NCBI RefSeq assembly: GCF_016785085.1
Contig: NZ_JAENHO010000002.1
Span: 248,001-312,000, forward strand
Length of the DNA: 64,000 bases
Source: Paractinoplanes lichenicola
GTDB lineage: Bacteria; Actinomycetota; Actinomycetes; Mycobacteriales; Micromonosporaceae
Reading direction: 5' to 3'
Position 1 is the first letter of the stretch, and every line of letters starts with the position of its first letter. The position numbers were made by a program, and so were the translations under genes. Below, in pieces: positions 18,562 to 25,827 of this stretch. Under the pieces are notes generated by a model that was not told the DNA's origin, did no database searches, and saw only the letters and a list, made by a program, of their open reading frames with translations.

Positions 18562-18634
18562 CACGGGCGGCAGGATTCGAACCCGCATCTGACGGCTTTG
18601 GAGGCCGGCGCTCTCCCGATTGAGCTACACCCAT
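18562..18634 (-). tRNA. tRNA-Trp (anticodon CCA), no encoded CCA tail
   Basis: 73 nt on the minus strand. Acceptor ATGGGTG pairs with CGCCCGT (two wobbles), D-arm GCTC/GAGC, anticodon loop CTCCAAA giving CCA, anticodon stem with one terminal mismatch, T-arm GCGGG/CCTGC with loop TTCGAAT, discriminator G as expected for bacterial Trp. The wobble-rich acceptor and mismatch suggest a secondary or decaying copy; the housekeeping copy in actinobacteria usually lies by secE-nusG, which is not in this window. Confidence 0.8.
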
Positions 18635-18796
18635 AGGACCAATTCCGGAACCGGATGATCCGGCACCGCTGATCGAGAAGTCATCCGTGATCTCGTCGAA
18701 GAGACGGGCCCATTCGGAACCGTCCACAAGACCAGCGAGCGCAGCCTAGAGGCGCAACGGCGCACGCATGGTCAGGCCGACGGGACTGCTGCGGCG
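18635..18796. other. Gap without recognisable gene
   Basis: Between tRNA-Trp and the micro-ORF at 18797-18901. It should hold the tRNA-Trp promoter on the minus strand. I see no convincing coding frame, repeat or riboswitch here. The stretch 18902-19035, up to the DUF6745 stop, likewise holds only the micro-ORF leader. Confidence 0.5.
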
Positions 18797-18901
18797 TCAG
18801 AACGCCCGGGCCGGCATGGAATGCCGTCGACGCGGGGCGGACCGCCACATCTCCGCGGCACTCACACACAGGCGAAGAACAATGGCGTCAAGCCATTTCA
18901 T
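18797..18901 (-). CDS. Micro-ORF, 34-residue basic amphipathic peptide
   Basis: Starts MKWLDAIVLRLCVSAAEMW and ends with an Arg-rich tail (RSAPRRRHSMPARAF). The ATG at 18901 is preceded by AAAGGGGATCGAG, a strong ribosome-binding site at good spacing, which is the main support. The hydrophobic N-terminal helix with a basic tail would associate with membrane. It lies 134 bp downstream of the DUF6745 gene in the same direction. Function unknown; no family recognised. Confidence 0.4.
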   Translation of the reverse strand: MKWLDAIVLRLCVSAAEMWRSAPRRRHSMPARAF

Positions 18902-19035
18902 CTCGATCCCCTTTCGTGTGGCGCTCTTGCGGACCCACTGAACATAGGACCCATCGCCCGAGCCCCGCAATCGTTTTTCGAGCCGCCGTTTCCGCCGAGC
19001 CCGGCGACCCCCGTGAGCCGCCGGGCGCCAACGGG

Positions 19036-19833
19036 TCAGCCCACGGACCAGCCGTCGCCGTATTCGACGAACAGGGGGTCGGTGCGCAGGGTCACCGGGC
19101 GTTCGACCAGCACGCACCGGTTGTCGCCGGGCCACCACCAGCCGCCCGAGCGGGTCAGGGCCGTCCAGTCCTCGAACTCGCGACTCTCCCGTACGGGAAC
19201 GAGGTTGGTCTTTCGCAGGACGTCGGCAAACGCGATCCAGCACGCGTCCTGGTGGCCGTACCAGCCGACCGGGACCGGGCCCAGCGCCGCCCGGATCGGC
19301 AGATAGCTCTCGGACAGGCGGCGGAAAACCTCTTCCCGTACGCCCTGAACCAGCACCTCGTGGAACGGCAGTCCCGCCTCGAGGGCCTGCTCTGGGCGCA
19401 TGCGGGGCCAGCGTTCGCCCTTCTTGCGCTTGGGCGGGGGCCGGTCGGCGGGCGGCTCGGTGAAGTCGGCCTCGAGGGCTGTCCGCAACCGGGACAGGCC
19501 GGCCGCGATGTCGCTGGCCACCGGGCGTACGCCGAACTCGGTCAGCAGATCCTCGTGGGCCGGGAGCCCGTCGAGCAACCGAAGCGCGGCTCGGGGTGAC
19601 GTGACCCAGACGAACTCGGGACGCCGCCGGCGATGCCGGGCGTAGATCGAGGCGATCGCATCTTCGGTGACGGTGTGGTCGACCGGCTTGGTGGAGAACC
19701 CGACCTCAAGCCACTCCTGGCGGATCCGCACCGCCTGGGACCACAGTTCTGAACGGAGCGCGGCCTGTCGCCGCGCGGTCGCGATCAAAGCGCGAGGGCG
19801 CACGCGCCCTTCCGGGAGAAGGTCATCATGCAC
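19036..19833 (-). CDS. DUF6745-like hypothetical protein
   Basis: 265 residues from a GTG start (MHDDLLPEG). The C-terminal half holds PVPVGWYGHQDACWIAFADVLRK and WTALTRSGGWWWPGDNRCVLVERP, a pattern I associate with DUF6745 proteins (GWYGQ.D...A..D and GWWWP). A Pro/Lys/Arg-rich patch (PADRPPPKRKKGERWPRMRP) interrupts the middle. No catalytic residues are evident. Related proteins often occur near leucine-rich-repeat or TIR-type actinobacterial proteins, but none is here. Its start codon and Shine-Dalgarno lie inside a perfect inverted repeat (19814-19851). Confidence 0.6.
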   Translation of the reverse strand: MHDDLLPEGRVRPRALIATARRQAALRSELWSQAVRIRQEWLEVGFSTKPVDHTVTEDAIASIYARHRRRRPEFVWVTSPRAALRLLDGLPAHEDLLTEFGVRPVASDIAAGLSRLRTALEADFTEPPADRPPPKRKKGERWPRMRPEQALEAGLPFHEVLVQGVREEVFRRLSESYLPIRAALGPVPVGWYGHQDACWIAFADVLRKTNLVPVRESREFEDWTALTRSGGWWWPGDNRCVLVERPVTLRTDPLFVEYGDGWSVG

Positions 19834-19851
19834 CCATGATGACCTTCTCCC
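19814..19851. promoter_or_regulatory. Perfect 17-bp inverted repeat over the DUF6745 start and its Shine-Dalgarno
   Basis: GGGAGAAGGTCATCATG (19814-19830) and its exact reverse complement (19835-19851) are separated by 4 bp. In the minus-strand mRNA the upstream arm holds GGGAGAAGG (ribosome-binding site) and the downstream arm holds codons 2-7 right after the GTG start, so the hairpin would sequester initiation. It also follows the TRAP operon stop by 18 bp and might end that transcript. Confidence 0.75.
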
Positions 19852-19869
19852 AGCGGGTTGTGCAACCCG

Positions 19870-20871
19870 TTATTTGGGGGCGCCCAGATCGTCCAAGGCC
19901 TTCGCGGAGCCGCGGTGGAGCGGCACCGGATCGGTCTTGCGGGCCTGCTCGAGGGTGATCTCCTTGGCCGCCGCGTTGGCCTGTTCGAGCTGCGGCTTGC
20001 GGTCGAACAGGGTCTTGGTCAGGGTGCACGCGACGTTGGCGTCGAGGTCGTCCTTCACGAGCAGCACGTTGGGGACGACGATCGTCTTGGTGTCGGCGGC
20101 CAGCTTGTAGGTGGCGGCGGGGATGGACCCCTCCTCGTACACCTCGTTGATTTTTTGCAGCTCCGGCAGCAGCGGCGTGATGTCGAGGAACTCGACCTGG
20201 CCGCCGGCGGTGGTGAGCAGGTCGGTGATGCCGGGCGTGGGCAGGCCGCCCGACCAGAACAGCGCGTCGATCGAGCCTTCCTTCATGCCGTCGACGGTCT
20301 TGGTCAGGTCGAGCTTCTGCGCGCTGACGTCCTTCGCGGGGTCGAGCCCGGCCGCGGTCAGCAGGCGGTTGGCGATGACCTCGGTGCCCGATTTCGGGGA
20401 GCCGGTCGAGACGCGCTTGCCCTTCATGCCGGCCACGTCCTTGATGCCGGCCGCCTTGCGCACGATCACCTGCGTGTAGTTGGTGTGGATGCGGGCCAGC
20501 GCGGCGATCGGCTGCTTGCTGTCGAAGCTGCCGGTGCCGTTGATCGCGTCGGCGGCGGTGTCGGCCAGCGAGAACGCGACGCCGTACGTGCCCGCGACGA
20601 GCTGCTGGATGTTCTGCACCGACGCCCCGGTCTCGGCCGCCGTGGCCTTGACCTTGCCGCCGGCGGCGCCGATCTGCTCGGCGTACGCGTTGCCGAGTGC
20701 GAAGTAGACACCGGTCGCGTTGCCGGTGGCGATGCCGATCCGGGTCTCGTTGGCGACGTCGCAGGTCACCTCCCCGCCGGCGTCGGTCGAGGCGGCGTCC
20801 TGCCGTCCGCCGCAGGCCGTCAGCGCTCCGGCCAGGGCGAGCGCGGCGCCCATTGCTGCCATGCGTCTCAT
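19870..20871 (-). CDS. TAXI-family TRAP transporter solute-binding lipoprotein
   Basis: 333 residues. A lipoprotein signal precedes the lipobox cysteine (ALAGALTACGG, Cys ~20). The mature domain is TAXI type: IGIATGNATGVYFALGNAYAEQI, ETGASVQNIQQLVAGTYGVAF and VSTGSPKSGTEVIANRLL are typical ligand-binding segments, with ALFWSGGLPTPGITDL later. It captures an organic acid, possibly glutamate or another dicarboxylate, for the membrane component encoded just upstream. The ATG overlaps the permease stop (ATGA at 20868-20871), so permease and receptor are translationally coupled. Confidence 0.92.
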   Translation of the reverse strand: MRRMAAMGAALALAGALTACGGRQDAASTDAGGEVTCDVANETRIGIATGNATGVYFALGNAYAEQIGAAGGKVKATAAETGASVQNIQQLVAGTYGVAFSLADTAADAINGTGSFDSKQPIAALARIHTNYTQVIVRKAAGIKDVAGMKGKRVSTGSPKSGTEVIANRLLTAAGLDPAKDVSAQKLDLTKTVDGMKEGSIDALFWSGGLPTPGITDLLTTAGGQVEFLDITPLLPELQKINEVYEEGSIPAATYKLAADTKTIVVPNVLLVKDDLDANVACTLTKTLFDRKPQLEQANAAAKEITLEQARKTDPVPLHRGSAKALDDLGAPK

Positions 20872-22883
20872 GTCAACCCCGTTCCTGTCTCGTTGCGGCG
20901 TTTCCCCATTGCCGACCAACCGGCGGCCGCGGCCAGCAGCAAGATGCCGAGGCCGATCGTGAGCGGCTCCAGATAGAGCAGAAGCAGTCCGGCCAGGGCG
21001 GCCAGCACCCGGGCGCCCGTGCCCGCGCGCCCCACGCCCAGCACCCAGCCCCCGGTGGCGACGGCCAGGCCCGCCACGCCCAGCATCGCGGCCAGCGAGG
21101 CCCAGACGATGTCGAGGAACGGCCCGCGCGCGAGCAGATAGGACCCGGACGGCGTGAGGACGAACGCGATCGGCGCCAGGAACGCCGGGAGGGCGTACTT
21201 GAGCGCCTGCCACATCGTCGGAATCGTGCGCCCGCCGGTGATCGCGCTCGCGCCCACCGCGGCCAGGGCCGTCGGCGGGGTGACTTCGCTGAGCACCGAG
21301 TAGTAGAAGACGAACATGGCCGCGGCCGGTGCGGGCACCCCGAGGGCGAGCAGCGCCGGCCCGATGATGACCCAGCCGATGATGAAGCTCGCCGTGACCG
21401 GCACCGCGAGGCCCAGGATGGACAGCGCGATCGCGGCCAGGATCACGGTCAGGGCCAGCACGACGGTCGGGTTGTCGGTGACCGCCTGCGCACCCCGTAC
21501 GAGCAATGACGCGAGCTGGGCGCCCAGCCCGGTCTTGGTCGTGGTGGCGGTGATGATGCCCGCGGCGGCGCAGACCGCGACCACCGGCAGCACCCCGCGC
21601 ACCCCGGCGCTCAACGCGGTGAACAGCCGCTGCGGGGTCAGCCAGGAGCGGCGGTCGAGGAACGACAGGGCGAAGGCCAGCAGCGTGGCGTAGACGACCG
21701 CGCGCGTCGCGCTCTGCCCCAGGGCCAGCAGCACGACGATCAGCACCAGCGACGAGAAGTGATAGCCGAACCGGCCCAGCAGGCGCAGCGTGCTGACCTG
21801 CGGCGTCTCCAAGGAACGGACCCGGAACCGGCGGACGTCGATCTCGACCGCGAGCAGGATGCCCAGGTAGTAGAGGACCGTCGGGATCATCGCCCAGCCC
21901 AGGACGGTCAGGTACGACACGTCGAGGTATTCGGCGACGATGAACGCGGCCGCGCCCAGGGTGGGCGGCGACAGGATGGCCCCGACCCCGGCCGCGGCCA
22001 GCATGCCGCCCGCCTGCTCGGCCGGATAGCCCGCGCGGCGCAGCATCGGCCAGGTGACCGCGCCGACGCTGACCGCCGTGGCCGTGCCCGAGCCGGAGAC
22101 CGTGCCGAGCAGGAAGCCCGCGGCCACCGCCGTACGCCCGGCGGCGCTGCGCGACTTGCGGAACGCGGCCACGGACAGGTCGACGAAGAACCGGCTGGCC
22201 CCGGAAAGATCGAGCACGGCGCCGTAGATGGTGAACAGCACGATGTACGTCGCGGCGACGTCGAGCGGGGTGCCGTAGAACCCGCTGCCCGAGTTGTAGA
22301 GCGCGTCGACGATCTGCGAGAAGTCGAGTCCCGCGTGGGCGATCGGCCAGCTCTGCGGGAGCAGTCCGCCGTAATACCCGTACGCCAGGAAAGCGAGACA
22401 GACCACGGGCAGCGCCCACCCGGTGGTGCGCCGGCACGCCTCGACCACCAGCACCAGCAGGACGGCCCCGAACACGATGTCGGCCGGCTCGAGCAGGCCC
22501 TGCCGGTCGAGGAACCCGTCGTAGCCACCGCCGAACGGGCTGATCGGGTAAAGACAGACGACCAGCGCCGCCGCGGCCAGCACCCAGTCGGCGACCGTGG
22601 GGCTGTCGCTCTTCCTCTTGAAGATCCGGGACCGGTACGCCAGGAAGACCAGCGGGAGCGTGCCGGCCAGAAAGATGATCAGGTAGTACTGGCTGCCGCG
22701 GGCGAGCGGGCGGAACACCTGCCACAGCACGAGCACCGCCACCGCGAAGGCGACTATCGCGACGGCCAGGCCGATCCGGCCCTTGAGCTCGCGGGCGGGC
22801 AGCTCCTCGTCGTCGTAGTGCAAGGCGTCCAACGTGGACGCCTCGGACCGCTCCCGAACTTCGGAAGATCGATCTTCACCCAT
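20868..22883 (-). CDS. TRAP transporter permease, fused small (DctQ) and large (DctM) domains
   Basis: 671 residues with roughly 17-18 hydrophobic segments. After a hydrophilic N terminus (MGEDRSSEVRERSEAS) four helices correspond to DctQ, then the DctM part has GTVSGSGTATAVSVGAVTWP and GAILSPPTLGAAAFIVAEYL, and the second repeat has FYYSVLSEVTPPTALAAVGASAITGG, the TRAP-T signature. Ion-driven (usually Na+) uptake with the TAXI receptor encoded next. The start MGEDRS at 22883 was chosen over an in-frame codon 42 bp upstream because the extra residues do not resemble the family. It probably forms a two-gene operon. Confidence 0.92.
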   Translation of the reverse strand: MGEDRSSEVRERSEASTLDALHYDDEELPARELKGRIGLAVAIVAFAVAVLVLWQVFRPLARGSQYYLIIFLAGTLPLVFLAYRSRIFKRKSDSPTVADWVLAAAALVVCLYPISPFGGGYDGFLDRQGLLEPADIVFGAVLLVLVVEACRRTTGWALPVVCLAFLAYGYYGGLLPQSWPIAHAGLDFSQIVDALYNSGSGFYGTPLDVAATYIVLFTIYGAVLDLSGASRFFVDLSVAAFRKSRSAAGRTAVAAGFLLGTVSGSGTATAVSVGAVTWPMLRRAGYPAEQAGGMLAAAGVGAILSPPTLGAAAFIVAEYLDVSYLTVLGWAMIPTVLYYLGILLAVEIDVRRFRVRSLETPQVSTLRLLGRFGYHFSSLVLIVVLLALGQSATRAVVYATLLAFALSFLDRRSWLTPQRLFTALSAGVRGVLPVVAVCAAAGIITATTTKTGLGAQLASLLVRGAQAVTDNPTVVLALTVILAAIALSILGLAVPVTASFIIGWVIIGPALLALGVPAPAAAMFVFYYSVLSEVTPPTALAAVGASAITGGRTIPTMWQALKYALPAFLAPIAFVLTPSGSYLLARGPFLDIVWASLAAMLGVAGLAVATGGWVLGVGRAGTGARVLAALAGLLLLYLEPLTIGLGILLLAAAAGWSAMGKRRNETGTGLT

Positions 22884-23187
22884 GAAACGGACAGTACCGG
22901 CTGGGGCGGCGCTTGGTAACCGCACGACTCATAACGGATTAACAGCAAGTCACGTAACGAATCCCCTGGTAACGCCATGATCGCCGCCATAGGTAGTGCT
23001 GGCCCCCCACCGCCCGACCACCCACCCAGGGGGGCGTTGGCTGGGGACACTACGCGGTTGTCAAGCGGGGCGGCCGCGTTGTCCACAGGTGCTGAATCGG
23101 GGTTGCGAGATATCCACAAGCGTTGCCGCGGGGTAGCAGTGTCGAGTCGTCCGGAGCTTGATGTTGAACTTCTTGGTTCAGTTTCGT
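22884..23187. other. Intergenic region between divergent TRAP and ArsR operons
   Basis: About 300 bp with no supported gene. Its left part should contain the TRAP promoter on the minus strand. The centre holds repeat C (23021-23118). The right end holds the first half-site of the putative ArsR operator (TGGTTCA at 23174). Confidence 0.5.
23021..23118. repeat. Intergenic repeat C: C-rich/G-rich block plus DnaA-box 9-mers
   Basis: CCCACCCAGGGGGGCG (from 23021) is followed by exact TTGTCCACA at 23079-23087 and an 8-of-9 match ATATCCACA at 23110-23118. The composition and order match repeats A, B and E. Confidence 0.5.
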
Positions 23188-23565
23188 ATGGTGAACCATG
23201 TGGTTCAGCAAGAGGAATTGGATCGGGTGTTCGGCTCGCTGGCCGACGCCACCCGCCGCGGTGTGCTGATCCGGCTGGGCGAGGGGCCGGCCACGATCGG
23301 GGAGCTCGCCGAGCCGGCCGGCATCACGCTGACCGGGATGAAGAAGCACGTCCAGGTGCTCGAGGACGCCGGCCTGGTGGTCACCGAGAAGGTGGGCCGC
23401 AGCCGGCAGTGCCGCCTGGCCCCGGCGCCGCTCGACCCGGCGATGACCTGGATCAGCTTCTACCAGCGACTGTGGGCTCGCCGCCTCGACGGCCTGGACG
23501 CCTACTTCACCCTGCGCCGTGGCGCGCAGCCGACCGACGAGAGAGGGCACCACGATGACGCTTGA
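23188..23565 (+). CDS. ArsR/SmtB-type winged-helix regulator paired with SRPBCC gene
   Basis: 125 residues. QEELDRVFGSLADATRRGVLIRL is the signature start of the ArsR subgroup linked to AHSA1/SRPBCC proteins. The recognition helix lies in ITLTGMKKHVQVLEDAGLVVTEKVGRSRQCRL, followed by the subgroup's YQRLWARRLDGLDAYF helix. No metal-binding cysteines, so it is likely ligand- rather than metal-responsive. ATG 23188 is used, but GTG 23200 is equally possible. The end overlaps the SRPBCC start by 11 bp. A perfect inverted repeat at the start codon suggests autoregulation. Confidence 0.9.
   Translation: MVNHVVQQEELDRVFGSLADATRRGVLIRLGEGPATIGELAEPAGITLTGMKKHVQVLEDAGLVVTEKVGRSRQCRLAPAPLDPAMTWISFYQRLWARRLDGLDAYFTLRRGAQPTDERGHHDDA
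23192..23207. promoter_or_regulatory. Putative ArsR operator at the start of its own gene
   Basis: TGAACCA-TG-TGGTTCA is a 7-2-7 perfect inverted repeat; a third copy of the half-site TGGTTCA lies at 23174-23180. It overlaps codons 2-7 if ATG 23188 is used, or ends around the alternative GTG 23200, which supports a downstream start or a roadblock mode. Confidence 0.45.
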
Positions 23566-24011
23566 CCTGCGAGTCACCCGGCAGCTCCCGGCGACGCCCG
23601 AGGAGGTGTTCGACGCGTACACCGACGCCGAGAAGCAGAAGATCTGGTTCAGCATTCTTGACGAGGAGCCGGGCATCGTCGAGATCGACGTGGATCTGCG
23701 GGTGGGGGGGTAAGCAGACCGCCGTCTGGGGACCCGACAAAGACACGCTGTTCCGCGAGACGCAGACGTTCCTCGAGATCGACCGCCCGCGCCGGCTGGT
23801 GACCGAGTCGACCGGGTCGGGGCCGGACGGCCTGGAGATGACCACGCGGGTCGAGGTCACCTTCGAGGCGCAGGGCGACGGCACGCTCATGACCGTCGTG
23901 CAGAGCGGCTTCCCCGTGCCCGAGGTCCGCGACTTCTTCGTCGCCGAGGTCTGGCAGGGTGCGTTCGCCCGCATCGAGGCCTACCTCAAGCGGGCCCGAA
24001 CCGATGCGTAG
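23555..24011 (+). pseudogene. SRPBCC/AHSA1-family protein, frameshifted in a G7 run
   Basis: The first part (MTLDLRVTRQLPATPEEVFDAYTD... to DLRVGG) ends at TAA 23711-23713. The second part continues in another frame as KQTAVWGPDKDTLFRETQTFLEIDRPRRLVT... to 24011. The two halves join perfectly as RVGG-KQTAVWG if one G is removed from the seven-G tract at 23704-23710. The complete protein would be about 151 residues, normal for AHSA1-like START-domain proteins that bind hydrophobic ligands. This could be a true mutation, a phase-variable homopolymer or a sequencing error. It sits between its ArsR regulator and a DUF6069 membrane gene. Confidence 0.88.
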
Positions 24012-24453
24012 AGCGCCGATGGTCATCGCGGCCGTGGTCGTCATGGCCGCCGTCGTCAACTTGCTCGTCTTCGTTGTGGGGCGGGCCCTGGGCGGCAGCT
24101 TCGAGTTCACGTCGAACGGCGTCGTCAACCAGGTCGACGCGCTGACGGTCGTCGGCTTCAGCGCCGTGCCCCTGCTGATCGGTCTTGTGGTGGTCGTCCT
24201 GCTGGTCCGCTTCGGCGACTGGGTCACGCGGACGGCGACGATCGTCGCGCCCGTGCTGGCGGTGGTCACGATCCTCGTCATGACCCTGCCGGCCGACCTC
24301 GACGGGGCGAGCACGATCGCCCTGTCCCTGTGCCACGTGACCCTCGCCCCGATCAGCGTCGCTGCTGTCAGGGCACTCGGGCGCCTCCCGCGAATCCGAG
24401 CGGGTGAGAGTTCGGGGCCGGCCGAACTGAGGGGGGCTCAGAATGGGGTATGA
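24004..24453 (+). CDS. DUF6069-family four-helix membrane protein
   Basis: 149 residues with four predicted membrane segments (IAAVVVMAAVVNLLVFVVG, AVPLLIGLVVVVLLV, APVLAVVTILVMTL, and IALSLCHVTLAPISVAAV). Sequence matches the DUF6069 pattern, a family of small actinobacterial membrane proteins of unknown role. Start ATG 24004 overlaps the SRPBCC stop by 8 bp and the end overlaps the next ATG by 4 bp, so the four genes from 23188 to 25133 form one operon. Confidence 0.75.
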   Translation: MRRAPMVIAAVVVMAAVVNLLVFVVGRALGGSFEFTSNGVVNQVDALTVVGFSAVPLLIGLVVVVLLVRFGDWVTRTATIVAPVLAVVTILVMTLPADLDGASTIALSLCHVTLAPISVAAVRALGRLPRIRAGESSGPAELRGAQNGV

Positions 24454-25133
24454 GCTCGGCTTCTGATCTGGCGGCGCTGGCGGGGTTGCTGGCCGACGAG
24501 ACGCGGGCGGCCATGTGTCTGGCGTTGCTCGACGGGCGGGCGTGGACGGCGGGGGAGTTGGCCGGCCACGCCGGGGTGGCGCCGTCCACGGCCACCGAGC
24601 ATCTGCATCGGCTGGTCAAGGGCGGGTTGCTGACCGAGCGGAAGCAGGGGCGCCACCGATACGTGCAGCTGGCCGACCCGGCGGCCGCCCAGCTGGTCGA
24701 GGATCTGGCCGCTCGCCTCGAGCCCGAGACCCCGCGGGGCGGCCTGCGGGCGGTGACCGCGTCGGCGGCCCTGCGGCGGGGGCGCACGTGTTACGACCAC
24801 CTCGCGGGGCGGCTCGGGGTGGCGGTCACGGACGCGATGACGGCCGGGAAGATGCTGGATCAGGACGGCGGGTTCGCTCTCACGGCGTACGGGAAGGAAT
24901 GGCTCGTCTCGACGCTCGGGGTGTCGCTCGAAGCGGGACGCCGGCCGCTCGCGCGCGCCTGTCTGGATTGGACTGAGCGGCGGCATCATCTGGCCGGAGT
25001 GGCCGGGGCGAGGCTGTGCGAGGCCTTCCTGGAGCGGCGCTGGGTGACCAGAATCGGTACGGGCCGCGCGGTCCGCGTCACCCCCGACGGCACCCGCGCG
25101 CTGCGTTCGCTGCTCAAGACGGAGGTTGTCTGA
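24450..25133 (+). CDS. ArsR-family transcriptional regulator with C-terminal extension
   Basis: 227 residues. N-terminal winged helix: LAGLLADETRAAMCLALLDG, AGELAGHAGVAPSTATEHLHRLVKGGLLTERKQGRHRYVQLA (recognition helix APSTATEHLHRLV). This is followed by a ~130-residue ligand or dimer domain with RRGRTCYDHLAGRLGVAVTDAM, a conserved segment in this subgroup (CYDHLAG). It contains CYDHLAG and HHLAG, but no classical metal site. ATG overlaps the DUF6069 stop. The end overlaps the convergent TetR gene by 20 bp. Confidence 0.88.
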   Translation: MSSASDLAALAGLLADETRAAMCLALLDGRAWTAGELAGHAGVAPSTATEHLHRLVKGGLLTERKQGRHRYVQLADPAAAQLVEDLAARLEPETPRGGLRAVTASAALRRGRTCYDHLAGRLGVAVTDAMTAGKMLDQDGGFALTAYGKEWLVSTLGVSLEAGRRPLARACLDWTERRHHLAGVAGARLCEAFLERRWVTRIGTGRAVRVTPDGTRALRSLLKTEVV

Positions 25134-25800
25134 GGCCGGCGGTCAGCAGGTCGACGGCGGCCATCAAGCCGGCGTAGGGCGCGTCCCGCCAGTCGCCGGA
25201 GTGCGGCACGAGGCGGGTCGAGTGCGGATAGCGGGCCGCGAAGTCGGGGATCGCGGTGGCCCGGGCGACCCACGCGGCCTCGTCGGCGGGCGTCAAACGG
25301 CGGTAGGCGGCCGCCGTCTGGGCCGTGGCGCGGGTGGTGGCGTAGAGCATCGTGACGGCCGGCGCCCGTGACTCCGCCGGGACCTCGGAGCGGTCGAGGA
25401 TCGCGAGCAGCGCCTCCATCCAGTCCTGCTCGTGGGGGCCCTGGCTGCCCTGCGCCCACGAGCGCTCGGTGAGCCAGGGATGCGCCAGATAGACCTCGAA
25501 CAGCGCCGTAGCCCAGTCCCGCAGCGTCGTCGGAACTTCAGCGGGCAGCGCGCTCGCGTGGTCCTGCATCAGCGCGAGCAGGTTCTCCTTGTCGCCCACG
25601 TACGGATAGAGGGCCATCGCCGTCTTGTCGAAGCGCGCCGCCACCGCCCGGGTGGTGACGGCGTCGAGCCCGGAGGCGTCGGCCAGGGCGATGGCCGCAT
25701 CGAGGATGGCGTCCAGGTCGAGCTGCTGGCGGGGGCCGCGTCTGGGGGTGGGCAGCGTCGTCCCGCGATGCCGCCAGAGCCGCCGAAGGTGATCGTCCAT
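25114..25800 (-). CDS. TetR/AcrR-family transcriptional regulator
   Basis: 228 residues. HTH: LDLDAILDAAIALADASGLDAVTTRAVAARFDKTAMALYPYVGDKENLLALMQD, typical of the TetR N terminus (the recognition helix is KTAMALYPYVGDK). The C-terminal domain resembles TetR_C of the tetracycline-repressor type. It is divergent from the hydrolase gene with only 27 bp between the starts, so it probably represses that gene and itself. The ligand is unknown. Confidence 0.9.
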   Translation of the reverse strand: MDDHLRRLWRHRGTTLPTPRRGPRQQLDLDAILDAAIALADASGLDAVTTRAVAARFDKTAMALYPYVGDKENLLALMQDHASALPAEVPTTLRDWATALFEVYLAHPWLTERSWAQGSQGPHEQDWMEALLAILDRSEVPAESRAPAVTMLYATTRATAQTAAAYRRLTPADEAAWVARATAIPDFAARYPHSTRLVPHSGDWRDAPYAGLMAAVDLLTAGLRQPPS

Positions 25801-25827
25801 AACTCCTGACAGTGTATAGTGTTTTGC
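25801..25827. promoter_or_regulatory. Compact divergent promoter, leaderless on the right side
   Basis: TATAGT (25815-25820) lies 7 bp before the hydrolase ATG, placing the predicted transcription start at or next to the start codon (leaderless). On the other strand TATACA overlaps the same bases and serves the TetR gene. AGTGTATAGTGT here is the best candidate TetR operator because there is no other space. Confidence 0.5.
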
